DNA of 64,000 nucleotides from Agromyces intestinalis (GCF_008365295.1 NZ_CP043505.1:3348001-3412000), one strand, 5' to 3'; numbered from the stretch's first letter, positions 7,604-16,991 are shown. Notes: generated from the sequence alone by a model not told the origin. Numbers and translations: made by a program.

Positions 7604-8535
7604 CGACCGCCGCCGTCGCGCTCGCGCTCGGCGCCGCGCTCGGCGTGGGCCTGTGGCTCATGCTCTCGGCGGTGCCGCGGCTCGGCCGACCTCGGCTGAT
7701 GGAACGGGTCGCCCCGTACGTCGCCGACCTGTCGAGCGGTGCCCGAGACCTGCTCGATCGCCGGCCCGCCGATCCCTCGCCAGTGCTCGGGCTCGTCGCG
7801 GTGCCCGTGGTCGACGCACTGCGTTCGGCGGTCACTGCGGTCGGCGGCGGCGACGAGGTCGTCGCGAAGCGGCTGCGTCAAGCCGGCTCGAGCACGACCG
7901 TCGCGGCGTTCCGCGGGCAGCAGCTCGCGACTGCCGTGATCGGGTTCGTCGTCGCCGGGTTGCTCGTGCTGGTCAGCCCCGGGTTCGCGGTCATGCCGAC
8001 GATCGGGCGCATCGTCGTGCCGTTCCTCGTCGCGGCCATCGCCGCGATCGGGCGCGACTGGCTGCTGCAGCACACTGCCACCCGGCGTCTCGCGCGGGTC
8101 TCGGCCGAGCTGCCGACGGTGCTCGAGTTCCTCGCCCTCAGCCTCACCGCCGGCGAGGGCATGCTCGACGCGCTGCGTCGGGTGGCCCGCACCGGTTCCG
8201 GCGAACTGTCCCGCGAGTTCGCGGGGGTCGTGGCCGCGGTCGGCACCGGCGTTCCGCTCGCCGACGCGCTCGCCGAACTGCGCGACGGGCTCGACCACGC
8301 CGCACTCACGCGTGCGCTCGATCAGATCCTCGGCGCGCTCGACCGCGGCGCGCCGCTCGCCGCGGTGCTCACCGCCCAGGCCGGCGATGCCCGCGACGAG
8401 GCGAAGCGGCAGATCATCGAACTCGCTGGCCGCAAAGAGATCGCAATGCTCGTGCCCCTGATCTTCCTCATCCTGCCGATCACCGTCGCCTTCGCGCTCT
8501 TCCCGGGGTACGTCGTGCTCCAGACCGGGTTCTGA
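7600..8535 (+). CDS. tadC: Tad pilus inner-membrane protein TadC (T2SSF domain)
   Basis: A 311-residue second platform protein of the pilus machine. The C-terminal half carries ELPTVLEFLALSLTAGEGMLDALRRVAR and GAPLAAVLTAQAGDARDEAKRQIIELAGRKEIAMLVPLIFLILP, the standard TadC signature, with closing membrane spans. GTG at 7600 forms a GTGA overlap with the tadB stop and is preferred to GTG 7591 for that reason. TadB and TadC normally work as a pair. No prepilin peptidase (TadV/CpaA) or secretin is in the window; the latter is expected to be absent in a monoderm. Confidence 0.87.
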   Translation: MTTAAVALALGAALGVGLWLMLSAVPRLGRPRLMERVAPYVADLSSGARDLLDRRPADPSPVLGLVAVPVVDALRSAVTAVGGGDEVVAKRLRQAGSSTTVAAFRGQQLATAVIGFVVAGLLVLVSPGFAVMPTIGRIVVPFLVAAIAAIGRDWLLQHTATRRLARVSAELPTVLEFLALSLTAGEGMLDALRRVARTGSGELSREFAGVVAAVGTGVPLADALAELRDGLDHAALTRALDQILGALDRGAPLAAVLTAQAGDARDEAKRQIIELAGRKEIAMLVPLIFLILPITVAFALFPGYVVLQTGF

Positions 8536-8595
8536 TGCACGATCGCGGCCTTCCCTTCCATGACTTCCCCCAGCACCTCGATGAAAGGACCCCAG

Positions 8596-8787
8596 ATGCG
8601 ATCACTCGTCGCGCGCATACACGCCCGACTCCTCACCCTCGACGACGAACGAGGGGATGTGCCCGGGTGGGTGCTCATCACGTTGATGACCGCGGGACTC
8701 GTGATCGTGGTCTGGTCGCTCGCAGGACAGGCGCTCGGCGACGTGTTCGACCAGGCGATCAAGCGCGTCACCGGCTTCGGAGGCTGA
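8596..8787 (+). CDS. Small Flp-pilin-like protein of the Tad operon
   Basis: A 63-residue protein with a short basic N-terminus (MRSLVARIHARLLTL), an acidic turn DDERGDVPG, and one hydrophobic helix WVLITLMTAGLVIVVWSLAGQALGDVF. The layout is that of a type IVb prepilin with cleavage near ERG, and its position after tadC fits the major pilin. It lacks the Glu normally found five residues after the cleavage site, so it may be a divergent pilin or a structural partner. ATG 8596 has GAAAGGA upstream at good spacing. I am fairly sure it is a gene and less sure of the role. Confidence 0.7.
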   Translation: MRSLVARIHARLLTLDDERGDVPGWVLITLMTAGLVIVVWSLAGQALGDVFDQAIKRVTGFGG

Positions 8788-9173
8788 CCCGGCTCGTCGA
8801 GGACGAGCGCGGTTCGGCGGTCGCCGAGTTCGTGCTCGTCAGCATCCTGCTCACGACCCTCGCACTCGCTGTCGTGCAGCTCGCGCTCGCGTTGCACGTG
8901 CGCAACACCCTCCTCGACGCGGCAGCCGAAGGAGCCAGGTACGCGGCGATCTCGGGCACCACCGACGTCGAGGGCGCCGAGCGCACGCGCGACCTCATCG
9001 CCACCGCACTCGGCGACGCCTACGGGCAGCACATCAACGTCGATCGGTCCGACCGCGACGGGGTTCCCACCGTGGCGATCACGGTGCGCGCGACCCTGCC
9101 GGTGGTCGGCCTGATCGGCCTCGACCGCGGGTTGGAGGTGACCGGACATGCCGCCGTCGAACTCGTGGAGTGA
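8784..9173 (+). CDS. tadE: TadE-like minor pilin (start codon unusual)
   Basis: The peptide from the CTG at 8784 reads LTRLVEDERGSAVAEFVLVSILLTTL, the textbook TadE N-terminus: short charged leader, Gly-Ser, AEF with the conserved Glu, then the hydrophobic helix. The rest (HVRNTLLDAAAEGARYAAI) also matches. No ATG, GTG or TTG precedes the ERGSAVAEF block within the space free of the previous gene. The only natural candidate is CTG 8784, which overlaps the previous TGA as CTGA and has GGAGG directly before it. Total length would be 129 residues. The product is secure; the start codon is inferred. Confidence 0.75.
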   Translation: MTRLVEDERGSAVAEFVLVSILLTTLALAVVQLALALHVRNTLLDAAAEGARYAAISGTTDVEGAERTRDLIATALGDAYGQHINVDRSDRDGVPTVAITVRATLPVVGLIGLDRGLEVTGHAAVELVE

Positions 9174-9630
9174 GTCGATCGAACGGTTTCGCCGCCGAGC
9201 GGGCCGCCTGCATGCTGACACCGGCTCGGCATCGCTCGAGTTCCTCACCGTCGGCCTGCTCATGCTCGTACCGCTCGTGTACCTCGTGCTCGCGGTGTCG
9301 GCCATCCAAGCCGGCAGCCTCGGCGTCGAAGGCGCCGCACGGCACGCCGCCCGGGTCGCGGTGCTCACCGCCGACGACCCCCGCGCGGCGGTCGAGCGCG
9401 CCGTGCACGTGTCACTCGACGACTACGGCATCACGGCGGGCGAGGCATCCGTCACGCTCGACTGCGATCCCGGATGCCGCGAGCCGGGCGCCCGGGTCCG
9501 GGTCGATGTCGTCGCGCGCGTCGCGTTGCCGCTCGTGCCCGAGCTGCCGGGCCTCGAGCAGGTCGGCAGCGTCACCGTGCAGGGCACCGCGACGCAGACG
9601 GTCTCGCGGTTCGCGGGGGCGGGATCGTGA
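9148..9630 (+). CDS. TadE/TadG-like minor pilin
   Basis: A 160-residue protein with charged N-terminus, TGSASLEFLTVGLLMLVPLVYLVLAVSAIQAG (conserved Glu and hydrophobic helix of TadE-type pseudopilins) and an extracytoplasmic domain. Two Cys flank CDPGC in the middle and could form a disulfide outside the membrane. GAARHAARVAVL after the helix is the usual TadE continuation. ATG 9148 lies 26 bases inside the preceding gene, implying coupling. Expected role: minor pilus component or tip factor. Confidence 0.78.
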   Translation: MPPSNSWSESIERFRRRAGRLHADTGSASLEFLTVGLLMLVPLVYLVLAVSAIQAGSLGVEGAARHAARVAVLTADDPRAAVERAVHVSLDDYGITAGEASVTLDCDPGCREPGARVRVDVVARVALPLVPELPGLEQVGSVTVQGTATQTVSRFAGAGS

Positions 9631-10127
9631 TGGGCGGAGTCGTGCGGCCCGGGATCGTGCGGCGCGGGATCGTGCGGGCGCCGGGTCGCAGGGCAGCGAC
9701 CGCCGCCCGCGACGACCGCGGATCGACGCTGCCCCTCGTGCTCGTCTACGGGCTCGTGGGCCTGGTGCTCGTGCTCGTCGTGGTCGCGGCGACCTCGCTC
9801 TACCTCGATCGCAAGCGGCTGTTCACCCTCGCCGACGGGGCGGCGCTCGCCGCGGCCGAGTCGTGGAGCATCGACTCGGTGCACCTCGACGAGGGCAGGT
9901 TCGCGTTCGAGCTCGATCCCGACTGGGTGCATGAGGCGGCCGCGGACTACATCGCCGTCGCGCCGACCGACCTGCACGACCTCGAACTCGTGCGTGCGAC
10001 GAGCGATGACGGCGTCACCGTGATCGTCACGCTGCGCGCACGCTGGGTCGCCCCGATCAGCGCCGACCTCATTCCGCTCGAGCTGCCGATCGAGGTGACG
10101 ACGACGGCCCGATCGGTGTTCCGCTGA
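9630..10127 (+). CDS. TadG-like pilus-associated protein (secretion/pilus neighbourhood)
   Basis: A 165-residue protein with a basic N-terminus, DDRGSTLPLVLVYGLVGLVLVLVVVAATSLYLDRKRLFTLADGAALAAAES and a small outer domain. The GS-TLPL helix followed by R-K-L-x-x-LADGAALAAA is the TadG-type Flp pilus assembly pattern, although the large C-terminal domain of classic TadG is missing. ATG 9630 overlaps the previous TGA by one base (TGATG), and a GTG one codon earlier is an alternative. It is the last gene of the Tad operon. Confidence 0.75.
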   Translation: MGGVVRPGIVRRGIVRAPGRRAATAARDDRGSTLPLVLVYGLVGLVLVLVVVAATSLYLDRKRLFTLADGAALAAAESWSIDSVHLDEGRFAFELDPDWVHEAAADYIAVAPTDLHDLELVRATSDDGVTVIVTLRARWVAPISADLIPLELPIEVTTTARSVFR

Positions 10128-10174
10128 TCGCCACGAGCACGGCTCGGGTGGGGAGCTCGGGTGGGGTGTGCCCG

Positions 10175-11467
10175 TCAGCCGCGCGCTCGGTGCGGCACGT
10201 ACCGCGGCACCCAGCGCGCGAGCATCGCGGCGCCGACGAGTCCGAGCACGCCGATACCGGCGCTCGCCGCCGCGATCGACACGGCCGAGGTGACCGCGGC
10301 GATCGCGAGCGGCGCGGCGGCCGCACCCGCGTCAGCGATCGTGCGGAACGCGCCCAGGAACGGCGCCGGGTGGCGCTTGGGCGCGAGATCGGCGCCGAGC
10401 GTCATCAGGATGCCGCTGGTCAGGCCGTTCGACACGCCGAGCAGCAGTCCCGCGATCGTGAACCAGGTCGCCGCGCCAGGCGCGTCATGTGTGAGCGCGA
10501 GCATCAGGTGTCCGGCCGCCAGGCCGATGAGCCCGGGGATCGCGCCCCACAGCCGGCCGAAGCGGTCCATCACCTGGCCGCTCGTGTAGAACAGCGCGAA
10601 GTCGATGGTGGCCGACAGGCCGATGACCACCGCAGCCTGCTCGGGCGGCATGCCGATCGACACCGCCCACAACGGAAGGATGACGACCCGGCTCGCCCGC
10701 ACCGCGGCGATGATGCCGGCCCCCGTGCCGATGCGTGCGAGCACGCCGCGGTGCTGCACCATGGTGCGGAACACGCCGGGAGGCGGGGCATCCGTCGTGC
10801 CCGAGGCATCCGTGCCGCCGGCGACCCGCGCGACCGAACCGGTCGCGGTGAGCCCGGATGCCTCGCGCGCGAGCCGCACCGCACCGAAGACCCGCTCGGG
10901 GTCGGGCAGCACGAGCAGGATCACCGCGACGAGCGTGCACGCGCCGACCAGCACCCAGAACACGCCGTTCGCGTGCCCCGTCCACGTGAGCAGCGCGGCC
11001 GCGACGAATGGGCCGACCGCCCACCCGCCGCGGAACACGCCCGCGAGCGTCGACAGCGCACGGGCGCGCACGCGCGACGGCACGTAACTCGTGAGAAAGG
11101 CGTGACGCGCGAGCCCGAACACCGCGCTCGCGAACCCGATCAGGAACACCCCCACGCCGAGCGCCCACACCGTCGGCACGAGCACGGCGAGCAGCGTCGC
11201 CCCGAGCGTGAGCGCGGTGGCCGCGAGCATCGCCGCGCGTTCGCCGACCTTCGCGACGAGCCAGCCCGCCGGCAGGTCGCCGCAGAGCTCGCCGACCATC
11301 ACCATCGCGGCGACGAGGCCCGCGAGCGCGAGCGAGGCGCCGCGGTCGGTGGCGATCACGGGGATGACCGGGATGATCGCGCCCTCGCCGATGGAGTACA
11401 CGAAGGTCGGCAGATAAGCCGGGAGGATGATCGATCGCCAGGTGAATGGGGGAACCGTGGACGACAT
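10175..11467 (-). CDS. MFS transporter
   Basis: A 430-residue major facilitator with twelve predicted spans and a central cytoplasmic loop (EASGLTATGSVARVAGGTDASG). It has the MFS motif A region GLARHAFLTSYVPSRVRARALSTLAG after span 4 and DRFGRLWGAIPGLIG in the second half. Such proteins export drugs or metabolites or import small solutes; the substrate cannot be told. ATG 11467 (MSSTVPPFTW) is supported by TAGCGT on the minus strand just upstream. It is divergent from prfB with 64 bases between the starts, and ends head-on with the Tad operon. Confidence 0.82.
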   Translation of the reverse strand: MSSTVPPFTWRSIILPAYLPTFVYSIGEGAIIPVIPVIATDRGASLALAGLVAAMVMVGELCGDLPAGWLVAKVGERAAMLAATALTLGATLLAVLVPTVWALGVGVFLIGFASAVFGLARHAFLTSYVPSRVRARALSTLAGVFRGGWAVGPFVAAALLTWTGHANGVFWVLVGACTLVAVILLVLPDPERVFGAVRLAREASGLTATGSVARVAGGTDASGTTDAPPPGVFRTMVQHRGVLARIGTGAGIIAAVRASRVVILPLWAVSIGMPPEQAAVVIGLSATIDFALFYTSGQVMDRFGRLWGAIPGLIGLAAGHLMLALTHDAPGAATWFTIAGLLLGVSNGLTSGILMTLGADLAPKRHPAPFLGAFRTIADAGAAAAPLAIAAVTSAVSIAAASAGIGVLGLVGAAMLARWVPRYVPHRARG

Positions 11468-11475
11468 CGCCTTCG

Positions 11476-11481
11476 ACGCTA
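11476..11481 (-). promoter_or_regulatory. -10 box TAGCGT for the MFS gene
   Basis: Minus-strand TAGCGT with eight bases to ATG 11467; a near-leaderless message. Confidence 0.4.
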
Positions 11482-11516
11482 CACCCGCGCGAGACGTCCG
11501 ACCGGCCCTGCTCGCG

Positions 11517-11522
11517 TAGGCT
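11517..11522 (+). promoter_or_regulatory. -10 box TAGGCT for prfB
   Basis: TAGGCT nine bases before ATG 11532; a very short leader is expected. Confidence 0.45.
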
Positions 11523-11531
11523 GGGGACGCC

Positions 11532-12641
<1,110 letters not shown>

Positions 12642-12695
12642 CGCTCGGGTGAGATCGGCTGGGGTGTCGCTGCTGCGAATCCCGTGATGCCTGCC

Positions 12696-12701
12696 TAGGC
12701 T
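12696..12701 (+). promoter_or_regulatory. -10 box TAGGCT for ftsEX
   Basis: TAGGCT eight bases before ATG 12710. Confidence 0.45.
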
Positions 12702-12709
12702 CGAACGCG

Positions 12710-13792
12710 ATGATCCGCTTCGACTCCGTCACCAAGTCCTATCCCGGGCAGTCCAGACCGGCGCTCGACGAGGTCGACCTCGAGATCCTGCGCGGCGAGT
12801 TCGTGTTCCTCGTCGGCGCATCGGGGTCGGGCAAGTCGAGCTTCCTGCGGCTGATCCTCAAAGAGGAGAAGCCGACCAGGGGCACGATCCACGTGCTCGG
12901 CCAAGACCTCGGTTCGATCTCGACGCGCAAGGTGCCGTACTTCCGGCGGAGCCTCGGGGTGGTCTTCCAGGACTTCCGGCTGCTGCCGAACAAGAACGTC
13001 TTCGAGAACGTCGCGTTCACCCTTCGGGTGATCGGCAAGTCGCGCGGGTTCATCCACCAGGCGGTGCCCGAGACCCTGAAGCTGGTCGGCCTCGACGGCA
13101 AGGGCAAGCGGATGCCCCACGAACTGTCAGGCGGTGAGCAGCAGCGCGTCGCGATTGCGCGGGCCATCGTGAACAAGCCGCAGATCCTGCTCGCCGACGA
13201 GCCGACGGGCAACCTCGACCCGGTCACGAGCGCGGGCATCATGACCCTGCTCGAGCGCATCAACGCGGGCGGCACGACGGTCGTCATGGCCACGCACGAG
13301 GCCGGCATCGTCGACCAGATGCAGCGCCGCGTCATCGAGCTGTCGTCGGGCGAGGTGGTGCGCGACGAACGCGCCGCCGGATACGACGGCGAGACGGTGC
13401 GCGAGTTCGAGCCCGCCGACCTCGACACGGTCACCGCGGCGGCGCCGAAGGTGACCCCCGAGGTCATGCGCGACGCCGAGCCCCTCTACGTCGAACCCGA
13501 GGCCACCGATGACGTCACCGACGAGGCGGCCGAGATCACGGCGGCCGCGACGGGCGTCATCGCGGTCGATCGGGCCGCGCTCGCGGGTGAAGGCGGTGAG
13601 GCGGATGCCGCGGGGCACGCCGACGGCGAGGCATCCGGCGATGGCGCGGTATCCGGTTCGGGCGAGGCATCCGATCGCGAGGCCGCCGCCCAAGCTGCCC
13701 CGCCGCGCACCCTTGCCGAGCGACTGGGCCTGCGCGCGCCCGCCGGGCCCAGAGCCGATGACGACGACCAGGAAGTGGGGCCGACCTCATGA
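12710..13792 (+). CDS. ftsE: Cell division ATP-binding protein FtsE, with long C-terminal extension
   Basis: FtsE is the ABC ATPase that works with FtsX at the septum to control peptidoglycan hydrolases. The first 230 residues are canonical: Walker A GASGSGKSS, Q-loop VVFQDFRLLPNKNV, signature LSGGEQQR, Walker B ILLADEPTGNLDP and the H-loop MATHEAG. Beyond that, about 130 extra residues form an Ala/Glu/Asp/Gly-rich tail with almost no predicted fold, ending GPRADDDDQEVGPTS. Total length is 360 against roughly 230 for most FtsE. The stop overlaps the ftsX start by four bases. Confidence 0.95.
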   Translation: MIRFDSVTKSYPGQSRPALDEVDLEILRGEFVFLVGASGSGKSSFLRLILKEEKPTRGTIHVLGQDLGSISTRKVPYFRRSLGVVFQDFRLLPNKNVFENVAFTLRVIGKSRGFIHQAVPETLKLVGLDGKGKRMPHELSGGEQQRVAIARAIVNKPQILLADEPTGNLDPVTSAGIMTLLERINAGGTTVVMATHEAGIVDQMQRRVIELSSGEVVRDERAAGYDGETVREFEPADLDTVTAAAPKVTPEVMRDAEPLYVEPEATDDVTDEAAEITAAATGVIAVDRAALAGEGGEADAAGHADGEASGDGAVSGSGEASDREAAAQAAPPRTLAERLGLRAPAGPRADDDDQEVGPTS

Positions 13793-14700
13793 GGGCCGGG
13801 TTGGTGATCGGCGAGGCGGCGAACGGACTGCGCCGCAACGTCACGATGGTGGTGTCGGTCGTGCTCGTCACGTTCGTGTCGCTCACGTTCGTGGGCACTG
13901 CCGCACTGCTGCAGTTGCAGATCGGGCAGATGAAGAGCTACTGGTACGACCGCGCCCAGGTCGCGGTGTACCTCTGCACCTCGCTCAGCGAAGCGCCCGG
14001 GTGCGTCGACGGCGAGGCGACCGACGAGCAGAAGGGCGCGGTCGAGGCCCAGCTCGAGTCCGACACGCTTGCGCCATATGTCGACGAGTACTACTTCGAG
14101 GATCACGAGCAGGCGTACGAGAACTTCCAGGAGCAGTTCGAGGGCACGCCCGCGGCAGAGTACGTGACGCCCGAGGTGCTGAACGAGACCTACTGGGTGA
14201 ACCTCACCGACCCCGGCGAGGCCGACGTGCTGGTCGAGTCGCTGGCGGGCATGCCCGGCGTCGAGTCGGTGAGCGACCAGCGACGACTGCTCGACCAGAT
14301 CTTCGACGTGCTGAACGCCGCCAGCTACACCGCGATCGCGGTCGCGGCGATCATGCTCGTCGCGTCGGCGCTGCTCATCGCCACGACCATCCGGCTGTCG
14401 GCGTTCTCGCGGCGGCGCGAGCTCGGGATCATGCGCCTCGTCGGCGCGTCGAACCGGTTCATCCAGACGCCGTTCGTGCTCGAGGGCGTGTTCGCCGGGC
14501 TGATCGGGTCGGTGCTCGCCGGCGCCGCGGTGCTGGCGATCGTGCAGTTCTTCGTGCAGGGGTTCCTCGCCGACACGCTCTCGTTCACGTTCGTCGACGT
14601 CGCCGACGCGTGGATCGTGGTGCCGCTGCTCATCGTGGTGGGCGTGCTGCTCGCGGCGATCTCGGCGGGTATCGCGATCCGGCGGTACCTGCGGGTGTAG
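13789..14700 (+). CDS. ftsX: Cell division membrane protein FtsX
   Basis: A 303-residue permease-like partner of FtsE. It has an N-terminal span (MVVSVVLVTFVSLTFVGTAALL), a large extracellular loop with a Cys pair (CTSLSEAPGC), then three C-terminal spans with the FtsX signature FSRRRELGIMRLVGASNRFIQTPFVLEGVFAGLIG. FtsEX transmits the state of the cytoplasmic ring to wall hydrolases outside the membrane. ATG 13789 gives an ATGA overlap with ftsE. Confidence 0.95.
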   Translation: MRAGLVIGEAANGLRRNVTMVVSVVLVTFVSLTFVGTAALLQLQIGQMKSYWYDRAQVAVYLCTSLSEAPGCVDGEATDEQKGAVEAQLESDTLAPYVDEYYFEDHEQAYENFQEQFEGTPAAEYVTPEVLNETYWVNLTDPGEADVLVESLAGMPGVESVSDQRRLLDQIFDVLNAASYTAIAVAAIMLVASALLIATTIRLSAFSRRRELGIMRLVGASNRFIQTPFVLEGVFAGLIGSVLAGAAVLAIVQFFVQGFLADTLSFTFVDVADAWIVVPLLIVVGVLLAAISAGIAIRRYLRV

Positions 14701-14768
14701 CGGCGCGCCGCGTGCGCGACGGACGAAGCCCGCGCTGGGCGTGCGCCGTTCGCCGCCTGGCGGTGGGC

Positions 14769-14774
14769 TAGACT
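14769..14774 (+). promoter_or_regulatory. -10 box TAGACT for smpB
   Basis: TAGACT lies 66 bases before the smpB start; the leader contains the GAAGGAG ribosome binding site at 14828-14834. Confidence 0.4.
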
Positions 14775-14840
14775 GAACGGCTGCCCGGCGCTCGCCGAGG
14801 CATCCGATCGACGCCACCGTCACCACCGAAGGAGCGAGCC

Positions 14841-15317
14841 GTGCCCAAGGAACGCGGTCAGAAGGTCGTCGCGACCAACCGCCGGGCGCGCCACGACTAC
14901 CTCATCGAGGACACCTACGAGGCGGGCCTCGTGCTCACCGGCACCGAGGTGAAGTCGCTGCGCGAGGGCCGCGCGTCGCTCGTCGACGGGTACGCGTTCA
15001 TCGACGGCGGCGAGATGTGGCTCGATGCGGTGCACATCCCCGAGTACACCGAGGGCACCTGGAACAATCACGCGCCGCGGCGCAAGCGCAAGCTGCTGCT
15101 GCACAAGCAGGAGATCATCAAGATCTCGCATCGCACCGCGCAGGGCGGCTACACGCTCATTCCGCTGCAGATCTACTTCAGCGACGGGCGGGCGAAGGTC
15201 GAGCTCGCGGTCGCGAAGGGCAAGCGCGAGTACGACAAGCGCCAGACGTTGCGCGAGAAGCAGGACAAGCGCGAGGCCGACCGTGCCATCGCGACACGCC
15301 AGCGGGTGGGGGAGTAG
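14841..15317 (+). CDS. smpB: SsrA-binding protein SmpB
   Basis: A 158-residue RNA-binding protein that brings tmRNA to stalled ribosomes. It shows [59 protein letters not shown] and the C-terminal [25 protein letters not shown] tail that enters the mRNA channel. A strong GAAGGAG site precedes ATG 14841. Its RNA partner ssrA lies 3.2 kb downstream in this same window. Confidence 0.97.
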   Translation: MPKERGQKVVATNRRARHDYLIEDTYEAGLVLTGTEVKSLREGRASLVDGYAFIDGGEMWLDAVHIPEYTEGTWNNHAPRRKRKLLLHKQEIIKISHRTAQGGYTLIPLQIYFSDGRAKVELAVAKGKREYDKRQTLREKQDKREADRAIATRQRVGE

Positions 15318-15347
15318 GGCGGCGCGTGCGCGCGGTTCGCGTCCGAC

Positions 15348-15761
15348 CTACGCAGTGAGATCGAGCTGGCCGGATGTCGCGACGACGCGCCGCGCGGCCT
15401 CGCGATGCGGCTCGTCCACGACGAGGATGAGTCGGCCGTCGTGATCGCTGTACTGCGCGACGAGGTCGATGCCCGCGTCGCCGAGCCGACGCAGCAGCGC
15501 GGCCAACGTGCCCGGCCGGCCCTGGTCGAGGCGCGTCGCCACGACCTCGGTGACGACGGGGTCGTAGCCGGCCGTCCGCAGCGCCTCGGCCGCGCGTTCG
15601 CCGTCGTCGACGAGGAAGTGCGCCACGCCGCCCCAGGCGCCACCGCCCTCGAGGTTCACGTCGGCTGCCGCGATCACCGCGGCGAACTCGGCGAGTGCAC
15701 CCGGTCGCTGTTCGAGTGCGATGGCGAGATCGCGCCCGGGCTCATGCTCGGGCCTGCTCAT
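15348..15761 (-). CDS. Tandem ACT-domain protein
   Basis: A 137-residue protein with two ACT-like modules: LAIALEQRPGALAEFAAVIAAADVNLEGG in the first half and TRLDQGRPGTLAALLRRLGDAGIDLVAQYSD in the second. ACT domains bind amino acids and regulate enzymes or transporters. No catalytic domain is attached, so it is probably a stand-alone sensor. ATG 15761 overlaps the stop of the upstream OsmC gene (ATGA), so the two are made together, which hints at a link with redox or amino-acid stress that I cannot specify. Confidence 0.75.
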   Translation of the reverse strand: MSRPEHEPGRDLAIALEQRPGALAEFAAVIAAADVNLEGGGAWGGVAHFLVDDGERAAEALRTAGYDPVVTEVVATRLDQGRPGTLAALLRRLGDAGIDLVAQYSDHDGRLILVVDEPHREAARRVVATSGQLDLTA

Positions 15762-16210
15762 GCCGGCACTCCGGCCTCGATCACCGGCTCCAGCGACACC
15801 TCGCTCGTGAGCGAGTTCGCGATGAAGCAGTGCTCGTGCGCCTCGCGCAGCAGCGCCTCGACGCGCCCAGGCTCGGCGCCGACCACGCGGATGCGGGGCC
15901 GCAGCACGATCGTGGCGATGCGCCCGCCGCGCAGGTCGCCCTCGGCGCCGTCGGTGTAGCCGATCACGTCGATGCCGGCGCGGGCCGCCTCACCGAGGAA
16001 CGACAGCAGCAGGCACGAGCTCGCCGCCGCGACGAGCAGCTGCTCGGGGTTGAGCAGGGCCGGGTCGCCCAGGAATGCGCGGTCGGCGCTGAGGTGCAGT
16101 GCTGCGGAGGCCGGCGGCGCGCTCACGACGTGGTCACGCGAGTAGGCGGCATAGCCCGCGGCGGTCGAACCGTGCCAGGCCAGTTCGGTGCGGTACTGGT
16201 GTGTGGTCAT
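15758..16210 (-). CDS. OsmC-family peroxiredoxin-like protein
   Basis: A 150-residue OsmC/Ohr fold protein. The two catalytic Cys are visible in LVAAASSCLLLSFLGEA and in REAHEHCFIANSL, as in family members that reduce organic hydroperoxides. The N-terminal half carries HLSADRAFLGDPALLNPEQLL, normal for the YhfA/OsmC branch. A TACGGT box ends five bases upstream of ATG 16210, consistent with a leaderless message. It is divergent from an ArsR-like regulator with 64 bases between them, which may control it. Confidence 0.85.
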   Translation of the reverse strand: MTTHQYRTELAWHGSTAAGYAAYSRDHVVSAPPASAALHLSADRAFLGDPALLNPEQLLVAAASSCLLLSFLGEAARAGIDVIGYTDGAEGDLRGGRIATIVLRPRIRVVGAEPGRVEALLREAHEHCFIANSLTSEVSLEPVIEAGVPA

Positions 16211-16215
16211 GGGGC

Positions 16216-16221
16216 AACCGT
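16216..16221 (-). promoter_or_regulatory. -10 box TACGGT for the OsmC/ACT operon
   Basis: Minus-strand TACGGT ending five bases before ATG 16210. Confidence 0.4.
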
Positions 16222-16262
16222 ACGACCGGAACGTTTCGGTGCCCGCCGAATCGTGCAGCGCC

Positions 16263-16268
16263 TAGTCT
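16263..16268 (+). promoter_or_regulatory. -10 box TAGTCT, leaderless start at 16275
   Basis: TAGTCT ends exactly six bases before ATG 16275. Confidence 0.5.
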
Positions 16269-16274
16269 GCCGGT

Positions 16275-16991
16275 ATGGGAACCGACTTCTCGGTGCTGGG
16301 GCGGGCGCTCGCCGTGCCCGCGCGCAGCGAGATCGTGTCGCTGCTGATGGACGGCTCGCGCCGACCCGCGGGCGAGCTCGCGGCGGCCGCGGGCGTGTCG
16401 GCGTCGACCGCGAGCGAGCACCTCGCGGTGCTCGTCGACGCCGGGCTGCTGGTCGTCGAGTCGCGCGGACGACAGCGGTTCTTCCGCATCGCCCACACCG
16501 GGGTCGCCGCGGCACTCGAGCAGTTGGGCGCACTCGCGAGACCCACCCCGGTGCACGACTACCGCCGGCACCGCGAGGCCCGCGACCTCGCGTCGGGTCG
16601 CTACTGCTACGACCATCTCGCCGGAGCGGTCGGCGTCGCGATCGCGGATGCGTTCGTCGCGCAGGGCGTGCTCGACCGGTTCGACGACGAGTTCGCACTC
16701 GCCGCGGACGCGACCGACCGGCTCGACGATCTCGGCATCGACCTCGACGCCGTGCGTGCGCATCGTCGGGCGACCGTGCTCGCCTGCCTCGACTGGACCG
16801 AGCGACGGTTCCACCTCGCCGGTGCCCTGGGGCAAGCGGTCGCCGCGCGGGCGACCGAGCTCGGCTGGGTGCGCCGCCGCACCGGGTCGCGTCGCGGCGT
16901 CGAGGTCACCGAGGCCGGCCGGCGGGGACTCGCCGGCGAATGGGGTGTCGCGTTGACCGAAGCTGGATCCGGTGTCGGGCGCGAGGGTTAG
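16275..16991 (+). CDS. ArsR-type winged-helix transcriptional regulator
   Basis: A 238-residue regulator. The first 90 residues form an ArsR winged helix: ALAVPARSEIVSLLMDGSRRPAGELAAAAGVSASTASEHLAVLVDAGLLVVESRGRQRFFRI. The rest is a longer helical domain (YCYDHLAGAVGVAIADAFV, a VTEAGRRGL-type tail) seen in the larger ArsR-like proteins and unlike the small metal sensors. No CxC or His-rich metal site is evident. The divergent OsmC/ACT operon is the natural target. The start is fixed by the -10 spacing. Confidence 0.82.
   Translation: MGTDFSVLGRALAVPARSEIVSLLMDGSRRPAGELAAAAGVSASTASEHLAVLVDAGLLVVESRGRQRFFRIAHTGVAAALEQLGALARPTPVHDYRRHREARDLASGRYCYDHLAGAVGVAIADAFVAQGVLDRFDDEFALAADATDRLDDLGIDLDAVRAHRRATVLACLDWTERRFHLAGALGQAVAARATELGWVRRRTGSRRGVEVTEAGRRGLAGEWGVALTEAGSGVGREG

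Noticed and set aside
8535-8784. Upstream ATG for the TadE-like gene
   Set aside because: It would run through the whole pilin gene in another frame and add an Arg/His-rich stretch without homology.
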